Positions 18,269 through 27,490 of a stretch of DNA of 64,000 bases are shown piece by piece (positions within the stretch are counted from its first letter, which is position 1; each line of letters starts with the position of its first letter). Under the pieces are notes generated by a model. That model was not told the origin of the DNA. It worked only from the letters and a program-made list of their open reading frames with translations, and searched no databases. Made by a program: the position numbers and the translations under genes. The stretch spans positions 140,200-204,199 of the forward strand of contig DHVK01000036.1 of assembly GCA_002412625.1 (NCBI GenBank), in the 5' to 3' direction. The DNA comes from Cloacimonetes bacterium UBA5210 (GTDB taxonomy: Bacteria; Cloacimonadota; Cloacimonadia; Cloacimonadales; Cloacimonadaceae).

Positions 18269-19357
18269 ATGAATTATAAGTTACAACACACGCAAAAGAT
18301 TGTTCTCGCCTTTATCATCATCCCTGTGGTGGTGCTGATCCTCACTGTCGTATCCATCGCGATCCGGCAAAATATGTTCGAGAAACGCTTCAATTTCACT
18401 ACCAGTTTGGAAAACGCGATCGGGATCTCCGCGCAAACACCTGTTCTGTACAAAGGTTTCGAGATCGGCAGGGTGGCCAAATTCGAGCTGAGTGAAGATA
18501 GCAGCATCCTCATCGACTTTTATGTTCTGAAGCGCTATCGTCACCTGATTACAAAATCAAGCGTGATCTACCGCACCACAATCCCCATCACCAACAAAAC
18601 CACTTTGGAATTTGTCCGTTCCCCGCTGGATCACGAGGTTTTGGAGGTGGGCAGTTTCATTCCGTCCACGGATTTTCCGGAGGGTCGGGCTTTGTTGCGC
18701 ATACTGTCACCAAAGACCAGCGATCCCATCGGCATGATCGTGGAAAACATCGGCATCCTGACCAGCGAACTGATCAAAGACGATAATGCGGATAAAGGCG
18801 CATTGATGCGCATTCTGGTAAACGCGGCGGATCTTTCCGAAAAAGCGGATACCACACTCACGCTGATGAACGCGAATCTTTTTGAACTGAGAACCCTGGC
18901 AGAGAACCTGAACCGGGATAACAACTCCGATGCGGGCGTGGTGCTGAGGATTGTGAATAATGTGGCCGATATCAGCGAAGGCATTGCCGGACAGACCAAA
19001 AACCTGGAAGAGATGATTGCCAGCCTGAATATCGCCGCGGCCAACTATGCCTATCCGGACAGCCTGATTCTGAAGATGCTGGACCCCCGGGGTGATCTCA
19101 TCATAGCGCCTTTGAGCGAATCACTGTATGCGCTCAGCGGAACTCTTCAGGAAACGGAAAAGATCGTGGGCAGCTTGTCCCGGGCGAATCCGGAGCTACT
19201 TTTGATTATCAACAATCTGAACGATACTCTGGCCAAAGCCACCCAAACCCTGGAGGCCTTGAACAATAACCCTATTCTGCGCAAGGGGATTACCCCTTCC
19301 CGCATCAGGGCATACGCGCCGCAAGGGCGGATCGGTGAGGTGCCGGGTGAAGATTAA
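18269..19357 (+). CDS. MCE/MlaD-family lipid-transport protein
   Basis: A 362-residue protein with one N-terminal membrane helix (about 9-31). An MCE domain follows (about 40-120) with the pattern GISAQTPVLYKGFEIGRV. A long helical region then fills the periplasm. MCE proteins form hexameric rings or tubes that carry lipids between membranes, working with an MlaE permease and an MlaF ATPase. Those partners are not adjacent; an MlaE-like gene lies at 37176. The stop overlaps the start of the lipoprotein gene by 11 bases, so the two are coupled. Confidence 0.85.
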   Translation: MNYKLQHTQKIVLAFIIIPVVVLILTVVSIAIRQNMFEKRFNFTTSLENAIGISAQTPVLYKGFEIGRVAKFELSEDSSILIDFYVLKRYRHLITKSSVIYRTTIPITNKTTLEFVRSPLDHEVLEVGSFIPSTDFPEGRALLRILSPKTSDPIGMIVENIGILTSELIKDDNADKGALMRILVNAADLSEKADTTLTLMNANLFELRTLAENLNRDNNSDAGVVLRIVNNVADISEGIAGQTKNLEEMIASLNIAAANYAYPDSLILKMLDPRGDLIIAPLSESLYALSGTLQETEKIVGSLSRANPELLLIINNLNDTLAKATQTLEALNNNPILRKGITPSRIRAYAPQGRIGEVPGED

Positions 19358-20213
19358 GCTATTGGCAGTTTTGAGCATTCTCGTGCTTGCCTTTGCCGCC
19401 TGTTCACGCCCGATCCCGGTTAGCCAGGCACCATCCAAAGCCGCAGCAGATGCCACCCTGCTTCTGGCGCAAAATCTGGAGCAAAAACAGCGTTGGCAGG
19501 ATAGCGAACAAACCTTCGCTTCTGCCTTGAAACAATATCGCACTTTCGGAGATCTGCGGGGCGAGCAGTACGCGCTTTCCGGCTTGGCGCGCCTGGCACA
19601 CATTGCCCAAGACGATGCCGGCTTCACCATGTATCGCCAGCAATTGGCAGAACTCATCCGGCTGGCTGATCCTGAAGGAGCGCACGTGCTGCTGCTGCTG
19701 GATTTGTTTGTCTTGCAGGATGTGGGAGACTATGCCGGAATCCGGGAAAAGGCGGTGGATTCATACGACTACCCCTTGCACGTCCGTATCCAGGTGCTGA
19801 CCCACGCTTTGCAGGCGGAATCCCGGCTGCGACCGGAGTATTCCGGAGTAACGTTTCGGAATTTGGAGCGCTTGAGCAATCGCTATCGCCGCGGCTTGAA
19901 GAAAGACTTCTCGGCAGATCCCGGGGTCCTGGCTTCCGCGCTATACGCCATGGCCTATCACACATATTTGCTGCGGGACTACAAATCAGCTTTGAAATAT
20001 ATCTCGGAAGCAGCAGATTTTGATACGCGCTACGAGAACTTTCCTGCATTGGGCTATGACCTTTGGCTGAAGGCAACGATCAATGAAGCCGATGACCGGC
20101 CGGACCAAGCTCGCAGCGATTATATCCGCGCGGCAAACATCTTCCGCCATTTTGAGAATACGCAGATGCTTGCCAAAACTGAAGCCGCACTAATGCGGCT
20201 CATAGGAGATTGA
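19347..20213 (+). CDS. TPR-like lipoprotein
   Basis: A 288-residue lipoprotein with a lipobox ending FAAC (Cys about 18) and helical, TPR-like repeats throughout. The GTG at 19347 is preferred because GAGG stands six bases upstream and it gives a clean signal peptide. It overlaps the MCE gene and is likely a periplasmic or outer-membrane partner in the same lipid pathway. That role is inferred from position, as PqiC/YebS-type systems also pair an MCE protein with a lipoprotein. The family is not identified. Confidence 0.7.
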   Translation: MKIKLLAVLSILVLAFAACSRPIPVSQAPSKAAADATLLLAQNLEQKQRWQDSEQTFASALKQYRTFGDLRGEQYALSGLARLAHIAQDDAGFTMYRQQLAELIRLADPEGAHVLLLLDLFVLQDVGDYAGIREKAVDSYDYPLHVRIQVLTHALQAESRLRPEYSGVTFRNLERLSNRYRRGLKKDFSADPGVLASALYAMAYHTYLLRDYKSALKYISEAADFDTRYENFPALGYDLWLKATINEADDRPDQARSDYIRAANIFRHFENTQMLAKTEAALMRLIGD

Positions 20214-20215
20214 TG

Positions 20216-20980
20216 ATGAATATGCAAGGTAAAAAAGCCCTGATTCTGGGCATTGCGAATAAACACAGCATTGCCTACGGGATCGCAAGAAGCCTGAAGG
20301 AACAAGGCGTTGAGCTGGCGATCAGCTATGCCGGTCCCGCGTTGGCAAAACGAGTGCACCCCATCGCCGAAGAGCTGGGGGTGGATTTGGTCTATGAATG
20401 TGACCTGAGCAAAGATTACGATATAAAGAATATGATCAGCCTGTTGGCAGAGGTGTGGGATAGCATCGATTACATCGTCCACAGCGTGGCCTTTGCCCCG
20501 TCTGCGGACCTCAATATTCCCTTTCATCACACCAGCCGGCACGGATTCCTGACTGCGATGGATATCTCGGTCTATTCACTGCTGGCGGTGGCAAGAGAAG
20601 CCGAAATGCTGCTCCATCCGGGCTCTTCCATCATTACCCTCAGCTATTACGGCGCCCAGAAAGTGGTCCCGAATTATGGGGTGATGGGCATCGCCAAAGC
20701 CGCATTGGAAGCCACCGTACGCTATCTCGCTTATAGCATGGGGGAACACGGCATCCGCGTGAATGCCATTTCTGCCGGTCCGATCCGGACGCTTTCGTCC
20801 TCCGCTATCGGAGGAATCTCCCAGATGCAACGCCGCATCGAGAAGAGCGCCCCTCTCTCCCGTAATATCGAACAGGAGGATATCGCCAAAACCGCCCTCT
20901 ATCTGCTCTCCGACCTCTCTTCCGGAGTAACCGGAGACATCCTTTTTGTGGATGCGGGGATCTCGATTATGGCATATTAG
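20216..20980 (+). CDS. fabI: Enoyl-[acyl-carrier-protein] reductase
   Basis: NADH-dependent reduction of enoyl-ACP, the last step of each elongation round. It is a short-chain dehydrogenase of the FabI type with GIANKHSIAYGIA (about 10-22). The catalytic Tyr and Lys are six apart in YGVMGIAK, and the cofactor segment is SAGPIRTLSSSAI. AGGAG at 20204-20208 fits a start at 20216 (254 residues); the ATG at 20213 is also possible. It lies outside the main fab operon, coupled to the preceding lipoprotein gene. Confidence 0.92.
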   Translation: MNMQGKKALILGIANKHSIAYGIARSLKEQGVELAISYAGPALAKRVHPIAEELGVDLVYECDLSKDYDIKNMISLLAEVWDSIDYIVHSVAFAPSADLNIPFHHTSRHGFLTAMDISVYSLLAVAREAEMLLHPGSSIITLSYYGAQKVVPNYGVMGIAKAALEATVRYLAYSMGEHGIRVNAISAGPIRTLSSSAIGGISQMQRRIEKSAPLSRNIEQEDIAKTALYLLSDLSSGVTGDILFVDAGISIMAY

Positions 20981-20981
20981 T

Positions 20982-22241
20982 ATGAAACTATTTATAAACG
21001 CCTCCCTGCCCACCAGCTCCGCCGCCATGAAGAGGGTAAACGTCCTCTTTGACAAGCAGATTGTGAAGATTTCCGCCGATGAGATCATCAGCGAGGAAGA
21101 GCCTGAAACTATCGACCTGAAAGGAAAGATCCTGCTCCCCGGAGCCATCGAAGCTCACAGCCACATCTTTGGTCCTCAGCAGGACATCTCCCAAGCCTTG
21201 GCCAAAGCAACGAAAAGCGCCTTGAAGGGCGGATGGACCACTCTGGCGGAGATGAGCTTCCACACCCGGGACCCGATCTTTGAAAGCTATCACCTGAAAG
21301 ACGCAATCAAGAAGATTCAGGGTACGGTGCACACGGATATGGCCTTTTGGGCCCATGTGGACGTGAACGACTATCCTTACTACGCGGAATCTGCCCAGGA
21401 GCTTTGGAACAAAGGCGTGGTGGGCATTTTGCTGATGACGCCGTCGCCCAATGAAGCAATAACCGCAATGAGCTTCACGGAGATCATGGACCTCTTTATG
21501 GATATCTACGAAAGTGATACGGAGTTCGCCTTCCAGGGTTTTGATGTGGATACTCATGAAGACTATAGTTTTGCCGCCCAGATGGACGGCATCAAGAAGA
21601 TCTTGCGCCGCATGCAGGAAAACCCCATCCACGTTCCCCGAATCTCTTCGTATCAAACCATTGAGTTTATCAATACCATCTCCAAACGCAGCGATATCTC
21701 TTTCGCGATGAACATGGCAGATCTGATGCACTTGCTGGATCCGGAACAATTTTCCGCGCAATGGAACACTGATTTCGCGGAATATCAAACCGAGCTGTGG
21801 GAGCTTCTGCGCACAAACAAGATCTATTTACTTTCAAACAGCTGCACTGAAGTGGACACGCCCTACGAACAGTTCAAGGGCAATCCGCCCGCAATGATGG
21901 AATACAGCTATCTGTGGGTGCTCTCCGAGCTTTGGAAAAAGCGCAAAGTCCCACTCGCTACCTGCCTGAAAATGCTGAGCGAAAACCCCGCGAAACGGCT
22001 GGGCATCTACCCTCAGAAAGGCTGCCTGAATGCCGGATCGGACGCCGATTTTGTAATCTACGACCCCAACGGACAGACCGCAATGAACAGCACGGAAGGG
22101 AAGCCTCTGGAGCTTGCCGGGGCGATCGATCAAGTGTGGCTGCGCGGCACTTTGCAAGACCTCAACAGCCCGGCACAGGGCGAATTCGTGGCCCGCACAA
22201 ACGGCCCCAAACGCAGGCACAACCACCATACCTGGATATAA
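20982..22241 (+). CDS. Dihydroorotase-like protein lacking active-site residues
   Basis: A 419-residue member of the cyclic amidohydrolase (dihydroorotase/allantoinase) superfamily, judged from LPGAIEAHSHIFG, GGWTTLAEM and the C-terminal LSENPAKRLGIYP and GSDADFVIYDPN. The first metal pair His59-x-His61 remains. The carbamylated Lys position reads Leu (GVVGILLM, residue 150). The Asp of the usual SDHAPH motif reads Asn (SNSC, residue 286), and the two intermediate His ligands are not recognisable. It is probably not a working hydrolase of the usual type. It sits one base after fabI and 22 bp before tldE. The start at 20982 is the first ATG after the fabI stop. Confidence 0.72.
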   Translation: MKLFINASLPTSSAAMKRVNVLFDKQIVKISADEIISEEEPETIDLKGKILLPGAIEAHSHIFGPQQDISQALAKATKSALKGGWTTLAEMSFHTRDPIFESYHLKDAIKKIQGTVHTDMAFWAHVDVNDYPYYAESAQELWNKGVVGILLMTPSPNEAITAMSFTEIMDLFMDIYESDTEFAFQGFDVDTHEDYSFAAQMDGIKKILRRMQENPIHVPRISSYQTIEFINTISKRSDISFAMNMADLMHLLDPEQFSAQWNTDFAEYQTELWELLRTNKIYLLSNSCTEVDTPYEQFKGNPPAMMEYSYLWVLSELWKKRKVPLATCLKMLSENPAKRLGIYPQKGCLNAGSDADFVIYDPNGQTAMNSTEGKPLELAGAIDQVWLRGTLQDLNSPAQGEFVARTNGPKRRHNHHTWI

Positions 22242-22263
22242 TAACAGATAAAAGGATAGATCT

Positions 22264-23592
22264 ATGCACGAGAATCTGCTCTACATGAAAGATGCTCTGG
22301 ATCAGCAACCGGAGCTGAAGTACGAAATCGGTCAAACTGATTGGCAAACCGATTTTCTGCGCTTCTACCAAAGCCAGACAAACTACAACATCAGCAAGGA
22401 CAACCGCAGCCTGGGTTGCTCCATTTTCAAAGGCAAAAAGCAATACAGCTTTGAAATCGACAGCCCGGACAAGGTTAAGATCGACCTCGCCCTGGCTGAA
22501 GCGCTGGACATCATTGATTCGCTTCCTGAAGACCCGGATTTTGTGGATGTGGAAGATGACCAAAGCATCGCCGCTGCCAGACACCTAAGCAACAACATCC
22601 TCGCCATCAACCTGCAACGCAAGACAGATATCCTCAGCACTCTGGCGCATAGCGCCGCAGAGCACGACTTTGAACTATATGGAACCTTCGTCTGCAACTT
22701 CAGCGAATCCCGCCTGATCAATAGCAACGGACTGGATAAGTACTCGCAGAGTTCCCCGATCTACCTGGAGGTCAAAGCGGTTCACAACAAAAGCCAGGTG
22801 ACGGTCTTGGAGACCTTTGGTGGAGAGGATTTCGGTTTCTTTGATCTGGAAGCTTTCCGCAGCCGGCTAATGGCAAAGATCAAACACGCCGATAACCCTG
22901 TGATAGATGTGGAGCCGGGCGAATATGAAGTGATTCTGGCGCCGCGCTGCCTCGCCGAATACAGCCTTTACCTCAGCTACGGCATGGGCGCTTACGCTCT
23001 GGACCAGCACAGCAGTTTCTTTGAAGACAAGCTGGACCAGAAGCTGTTTCCGGAGTTTGTCAATATCACCGATGATCCTGATGATCCGGAAATGATCGGG
23101 CAGGTTTACGGCTCCGGCGGGCACATCTATAAAGCGCTGAAACTGATCGATAAGGGCGTGTTCAAAGCCTTCCTGTGCAACCAATACTATCACCACAAAC
23201 TTGGCTTGCCCAAAAACGGGAACACCGCTTCCTGCCTGAAGATCGCCCCCGGCACCAGCAGCTTGGAAGAGATGATCGGCTCTGTGAAGAGGGGTCTGTA
23301 TATCTCCAGCCTGCACTATATGAACTTCATCAATCCTCGCGAGACTTCCCTGACCGGGCTTACCCGGGACGGCACTTTCCTGATCGAAGACGGTAAGATC
23401 GTGGCAGTAGTGAACAACCTGCGCTTTACCGAGCGCATCTCCCGCATTCTGCAAAACGTGACGGCATTGGAAAACAAAGCCTACACGATACCTTTTTCCG
23501 ATAACTACGGCAGCTTCTCCGTCAGCACCGCAAAAGCTCCTCATGCCAAGGTTACCGGCTTCAACATCACCTCTTCCACCAAGACTATTTAG
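22264..23592 (+). CDS. TldE/PmbA-family protein
   Basis: A 442-residue non-catalytic partner of the TldD metalloprotease. The C-terminal half has the family pattern of NPRETSLTGLTRDGTFLIEDGKI and a following conserved Asn-rich strand. TldE normally lacks the HExxxH motif, as here. The TldD/TldE heterodimer degrades or trims peptides, including RiPP precursors. An AAAGGA ribosome-binding site precedes the ATG. It is 9 bp upstream of tldD. No RiPP precursor was found beside it. Confidence 0.85.
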   Translation: MHENLLYMKDALDQQPELKYEIGQTDWQTDFLRFYQSQTNYNISKDNRSLGCSIFKGKKQYSFEIDSPDKVKIDLALAEALDIIDSLPEDPDFVDVEDDQSIAAARHLSNNILAINLQRKTDILSTLAHSAAEHDFELYGTFVCNFSESRLINSNGLDKYSQSSPIYLEVKAVHNKSQVTVLETFGGEDFGFFDLEAFRSRLMAKIKHADNPVIDVEPGEYEVILAPRCLAEYSLYLSYGMGAYALDQHSSFFEDKLDQKLFPEFVNITDDPDDPEMIGQVYGSGGHIYKALKLIDKGVFKAFLCNQYYHHKLGLPKNGNTASCLKIAPGTSSLEEMIGSVKRGLYISSLHYMNFINPRETSLTGLTRDGTFLIEDGKIVAVVNNLRFTERISRILQNVTALENKAYTIPFSDNYGSFSVSTAKAPHAKVTGFNITSSTKTI

Positions 23593-23601
23593 GAACCATT
23601 T

Positions 23602-25041
23602 ATGGAACAAAAGATAAAGAACATCATCGCCAAACTACAGAGTCCGGAGGTCGCCTTTGCCGATGTCCGCATTACGATAACCGATTATGAAGACATTACT
23701 TTTATCAACGGCAACCTGCGCAACTACAGCAATTCCAAAGGCTCTCCCGCTCTTGGGATCAGGGTGCTGATCAACGGCTGCTTCGGCTTTGCCGGCTCCA
23801 AAGATCTCAGTGATGCTTCGATTGAACGCCTGATCCTGCGCGCCAAAAGCAACGCCATCCAAGGTGCCAAATTCCAAAAAGAAGTGCTCACCTTTCCGAC
23901 GCTCAAACCAAGCGTGGCAGAATATCACCACATCCCGGAAATCGATCCCTTCGCCATGGAAAAAGGCGAGAAGCTGGACTTCTTGCAAAACCTGGCTACA
24001 GCAATCAAACCCAAAGGCAAGATCGTGCACTCTCACGTGGCAGCCGAGTTTGAGCGCCAGGAGAAGTACTATGCCAATACCGAGGGCAGCTACAGCCACA
24101 CCACGGTTTACAACACCTTGCCCCTGATGAGTGTGATCGCCGCCGAGAGCGGTCAAATGCAATCCCGCACCTGGCCGGGGCACATGAGCGCGGGCAGAGC
24201 CGGCTTCGAACTGTTTCACCAGCAAATGTTTATGGAGAATACCGAGCGCATCATGAAGGAAGCGGAAGATCTGCTTTCGGCACCGGTGATTACCGAAGAG
24301 AAGGCCGATATCATCATCGGTGGTGGTCATCTTGCCCTCCAGCTTCATGAATCCGTAGGTCACGCCACCGAGGCAGACCGTATATTCGGCCAGGAAATCT
24401 CCTATGCCGGAAAGACCTTCGTGAAACCCTCTATGCTCGGCATCTTCAAATATGGCTCGGACATCCTGAATATCTATAGCGACAGCACCGATCCCCGCGG
24501 CATGGGCTATCACCCCATGGATGACGAAGGCGTACCCGGCAGACGCATGGACATCATCAAAGACGGTATCCTGGTGGACCAACAGACATCCCGCCACATT
24601 GCCCACAAACTGGGGCTTGAGCCTTCTTCAAACATGAAAGGCTCTTTTGCGGACGACTTCCCGCTGGTGCGCATGACCAACCTCTGCATCGCTCCCGGCA
24701 AAGGCAGCCTGGATGAACTGATCAAGAGCACCGAGCATGGCTACTTTCTGGATTTCACCAAAACCTGGAGCATCGACGACAACCGCAATAACTTCCAGTT
24801 TACCACCGAGATCGGCTACAAGATCCAAAACGGAAAGATCACCGGAATCGTGAAGGAACCAACCTATTTTGGCATCACGCCCCATTTCTGGAATGCCTGC
24901 GACGCCATCTGCGGCGAAGAAGAATGGGCATACCACTCCACTTTCCACTGCGGAAAGGGAGAACCGGGTCAGGTGATGCGCCTTTCCCACGGTGTAGCTC
25001 CAGCCCGCTTCAAGAACATCAACGTAAGCGTGAAGATGTAA
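23602..25041 (+). CDS. tldD: TldD-family zinc metalloprotease
   Basis: A 479-residue protease subunit with the metal-binding HESVGH motif (HExxxH, about residue 249) after GGGHLALQL. It ends with the Cys-containing region CHCGKGEPGQ-like FHCGKGEPGQ that belongs to the fourth ligand area in this family. It acts with TldE as a cytosolic peptidase. It is the last gene of the MCE-to-tldD operon, with a terminator 38 bases downstream. Confidence 0.92.
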   Translation: MEQKIKNIIAKLQSPEVAFADVRITITDYEDITFINGNLRNYSNSKGSPALGIRVLINGCFGFAGSKDLSDASIERLILRAKSNAIQGAKFQKEVLTFPTLKPSVAEYHHIPEIDPFAMEKGEKLDFLQNLATAIKPKGKIVHSHVAAEFERQEKYYANTEGSYSHTTVYNTLPLMSVIAAESGQMQSRTWPGHMSAGRAGFELFHQQMFMENTERIMKEAEDLLSAPVITEEKADIIIGGGHLALQLHESVGHATEADRIFGQEISYAGKTFVKPSMLGIFKYGSDILNIYSDSTDPRGMGYHPMDDEGVPGRRMDIIKDGILVDQQTSRHIAHKLGLEPSSNMKGSFADDFPLVRMTNLCIAPGKGSLDELIKSTEHGYFLDFTKTWSIDDNRNNFQFTTEIGYKIQNGKITGIVKEPTYFGITPHFWNACDAICGEEEWAYHSTFHCGKGEPGQVMRLSHGVAPARFKNINVSVKM

Positions 25042-25078
25042 AGACAGATTCACCCTGCAATAAATTACCCCAGCGCAC

Positions 25079-25105
25079 AATCCCGGGCTCGCCCCGGGAT
25101 TTTCT
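25079..25105 (+). terminator. Terminator after tldD
   Basis: A 9-bp perfect stem (25079-25087 with 25093-25101) with a 5-base loop, followed by TTCTG. It closes the MCE-lipoprotein-fabI-tldED operon. Confidence 0.7.
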
Positions 25106-25390
25106 GTTTGCGGTGCTGGCTTTTCGTACACAGCGCTTGCACACCATATACCGCAAAGATCATGCGGGAGATAATCCCCCCGTCACTATCCATGGTGGAC
25201 AGCGACAGGACAAATCCGGCAACCAACATCTCCTTCAACCTGATATCACTCCCATCAGGGCTTACTGAAGGCCGTCTCCGCATCTTTCCCGCTGCTTGGT
25301 TTTTTGCCGATTATCGCCAAAGCCAAGCATAGACAAATGGCAATGTTGGATTTTGGATACAAGATAGAAGCATGAAATGCAATATTTCCC
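25106..25390. other. Intergenic region, no gene seen
   Basis: About 285 bp between the tldD terminator and the promoter of the stomatin gene. Several short frames are open but none has a start context or recognisable product. Confidence 0.4.
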
Positions 25391-25418
25391 TTGCCAATAA
25401 TGAGCGGGTTCGTATAGT
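25391..25418 (+). promoter_or_regulatory. Candidate promoter of the stomatin gene
   Basis: TTGCCA at 25391, a 16-base spacer, then TATAGT at 25413-25418, followed by the ribosome-binding site GGAGG at 25438 and ATG at 25448. The same spacing and -10 form recur at other genes in the window. Confidence 0.5.
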
Positions 25419-25447
25419 GTACTCAATGAAAAAATGTGGAGGTAGAT

Positions 25448-26398
25448 ATGTTCTCCTTATACCTTGTTCTGTTTTTTGCAGCTTTGGTGGTGATTGTCAT
25501 CGCCCGTGGTGTAATCGTTGTTCGTCAGGCAGAAGTAGTTATTATCGAACGCCTTGGTAAATACTACAAAACCTTGCCCAGTGGTCTGCACATCATAGTG
25601 CCAATCTTCGATAAGATGCGCCCCATTCACTGGCGATACAACAAAACTGATTATCGGGGCAGCATAATGGTTGTTCAAAAGGTGGAGAATCGCATTGATC
25701 TCCGCGAAAACGTGTACGACTTCCCCCGCCAAAACGTGATCACAGCGGATAACGTGTCCATGAACATCAACGCTCTGCTCTATTTCCAAATCACGGATCC
25801 TTACAAAGCAGTCTATGAAATTGGCAATCTGCCGGAAGCAATCGAGAAACTTACTCAGACATCTCTGCGTAATGTGATCGGTGAACTTACGCTGGATCTC
25901 ACCTTCACCTCGCGCGATTCGGTGAATACCAAGCTGCGCCACATTCTGGATGTAGCAACAGACAAATGGGGCGTGAAAGTGAACCGCGTGGAGCTCCAGG
26001 AGATTCAACCTCCGGAAGAGATCCGCAACGCGATGGAAAAACAGATGCGCGCGGAACGCGACAAACGCGCCAAAATCCTAACTGCCGAAGGTGAACGAGA
26101 ATATCAGATTCTCACGGCTGAAGGCGAAAGACAAGCCAAGATCGCCCGCGCCGATGGTGAAGCGCAATCCAAGCTGTTGGTGGCAGATGCCGAGCGCAAA
26201 TCCATCCTGCTGGTGGCTGAAGCATTGAAAGATTGCGGCGCGGATCCCGCCCAATATCAGATCACCCTGAAATACATCGAAGCCTTCCAGGGCTTGGTGC
26301 AAAAGGGCGATAAAACCGTGGTCTTGCCCTATGAATCCTCAGCTCTGTTGGGTTCAGTGAAGACTATGGCCGAGATATTTGGCAAGCAGGCACTGTAA
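25448..26398 (+). CDS. Stomatin/paraslipin (SPFH/band 7) protein
   Basis: A 316-residue membrane scaffold of the QmcA/paraslipin type. It has an N-terminal membrane helix (about 4-22) and an SPFH domain starting with VVRQAEVVIIERLGKY. A long charged coiled coil follows (about 190-255) with repeated TAEGE and ADGEAQ turns. The start at 25448 has GGAGG five bases upstream. Such proteins organise membrane microdomains and often bind FtsH-type proteases. An NfeD partner, common for related families, is not adjacent. It is a single-gene unit with promoter and terminator. Confidence 0.9.
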   Translation: MFSLYLVLFFAALVVIVIARGVIVVRQAEVVIIERLGKYYKTLPSGLHIIVPIFDKMRPIHWRYNKTDYRGSIMVVQKVENRIDLRENVYDFPRQNVITADNVSMNINALLYFQITDPYKAVYEIGNLPEAIEKLTQTSLRNVIGELTLDLTFTSRDSVNTKLRHILDVATDKWGVKVNRVELQEIQPPEEIRNAMEKQMRAERDKRAKILTAEGEREYQILTAEGERQAKIARADGEAQSKLLVADAERKSILLVAEALKDCGADPAQYQITLKYIEAFQGLVQKGDKTVVLPYESSALLGSVKTMAEIFGKQAL

Positions 26399-26409
26399 CA
26401 GAACTCTTC

Positions 26410-26436
26410 GGGCGGTTTTCGAACCGCCCTTTGTTA
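26410..26436 (+). terminator. Terminator after the stomatin gene
   Basis: GGGCGGTT and its complement (26410-26417 with 26422-26429) around a TTCG tetraloop, followed by TTTGTTATTT. Confidence 0.85.
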
Positions 26437-26484
26437 TTTGATCCCAAATCACCCCCACGGTCTTTGTGTGCCCTTGATTTTGTC

Positions 26485-26547
26485 CTGAGTTTATGCTGTT
26501 ATTATGCTGTGTTCATGGCTTTATAACAGCTTTATATCAGCTTGATG
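26485..26547. repeat. Dispersed palindromic repeat, copy A
   Basis: GCTGTTATT at 26495 and ATAACAGCTT at 26523, 28 bases apart, followed by two 11-base units (GCTTTATAACA, GCTTTATATCA). The arms are inverted copies of each other. It stands between convergent genes. Confidence 0.75.
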
Positions 26548-26637
26548 TCTGCTTTAGTCTCCATGGTTGAGAGCTGCAACGGATTAGTTATGGCGGAGTT
26601 TGCCGCTGTCTCCGTAACAGAGGATTATCGGCGGATT

Positions 26638-27477
26638 CTATTTGTAGTAATACAAAATCTGCGCTTTATCCTGGGCCGCTTCACTTAGCGTGAAATAGCC
26701 CTTTCCTCTGGCATCAAAGCAGACCGCTTCTCCTTGGGGTTCCAGCTGATAGGGCAGGTTCTTGCCTTTCTTGGAGAGGGTTTTGGCGATGCTGCCGGAG
26801 CGGCGGAATTTGCGCACGGAAGCGTAGTTCTTCACCAAGATATACTTCCCGTTGGGAGAGATATCCGCGGCTGTGACCCAGCTCATCTGCATCTGCCCCA
26901 GCTTTTTGGCGATCAGCATTTCTCCGGTCGCTTGGGGATACGCCAGGTGGTAAATGCCCACCTGCTCTTCACGCTTGCTGATGATATAGATGTCCCCGGT
27001 TTTGGGTTCCACAAAGAAGGCTTCCGCGTCTCGGGGGCCGTCCTCATACTGATAATCAATGCGTTCAAACTCCCGGATCACGATCACGCTGTCGATAATA
27101 TCCGGTTCTTCAAACTTATAGAAGCTCACGTGCTTATAGCGCGCGCCATTATCGCCGATTTCGCCCACATAGATGTAGGGAGTATTGGTGATGGGGTCAA
27201 AAGCGGTGGCGATCTCTTCCCAATCCCGGTTTTTGGCACCCTCGAGGCGGATTTCGGCCAGCAGATTTCCTCGGGTGTCAATGGCAAACACCGATGCTTC
27301 ACCCCCGGAATCGTTGTGTGAAAACAGGATCTCGTCATTCATCAGAGAGCGCGCCAATCCGGATGCTTCCGGCAGGCGGTCGGTCTGCAGGGTAAAGGTC
27401 TGGGGAGCTTTGGCAAAAAGCAGGGCATAATAGACTGCCAGGCCCATTACGGCCAAGATAAAAAGGCGTTTGAACAT
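26638..27477 (-). CDS. Exported beta-propeller-like protein of unknown role
   Basis: A 279-residue protein with an N-terminal signal or membrane anchor (about 1-22). Four or more repeats alternate short strands with Asp/Gly turns, such as HNDSGG, VGEIGDNG and ADISPNG. This suggests a propeller that could bind a ligand or surface polymer. The start at 27477 has AAGGAAGC upstream and avoids overlap with the NlpC/P60 gene. It is the last gene of the kamDE-rseP-tgt operon. I do not recognise the family. Confidence 0.6.
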   Translation of the reverse strand: MFKRLFILAVMGLAVYYALLFAKAPQTFTLQTDRLPEASGLARSLMNDEILFSHNDSGGEASVFAIDTRGNLLAEIRLEGAKNRDWEEIATAFDPITNTPYIYVGEIGDNGARYKHVSFYKFEEPDIIDSVIVIREFERIDYQYEDGPRDAEAFFVEPKTGDIYIISKREEQVGIYHLAYPQATGEMLIAKKLGQMQMSWVTAADISPNGKYILVKNYASVRKFRRSGSIAKTLSKKGKNLPYQLEPQGEAVCFDARGKGYFTLSEAAQDKAQILYYYK

Positions 27478-27490
27478 AATGCTTCCTTTG

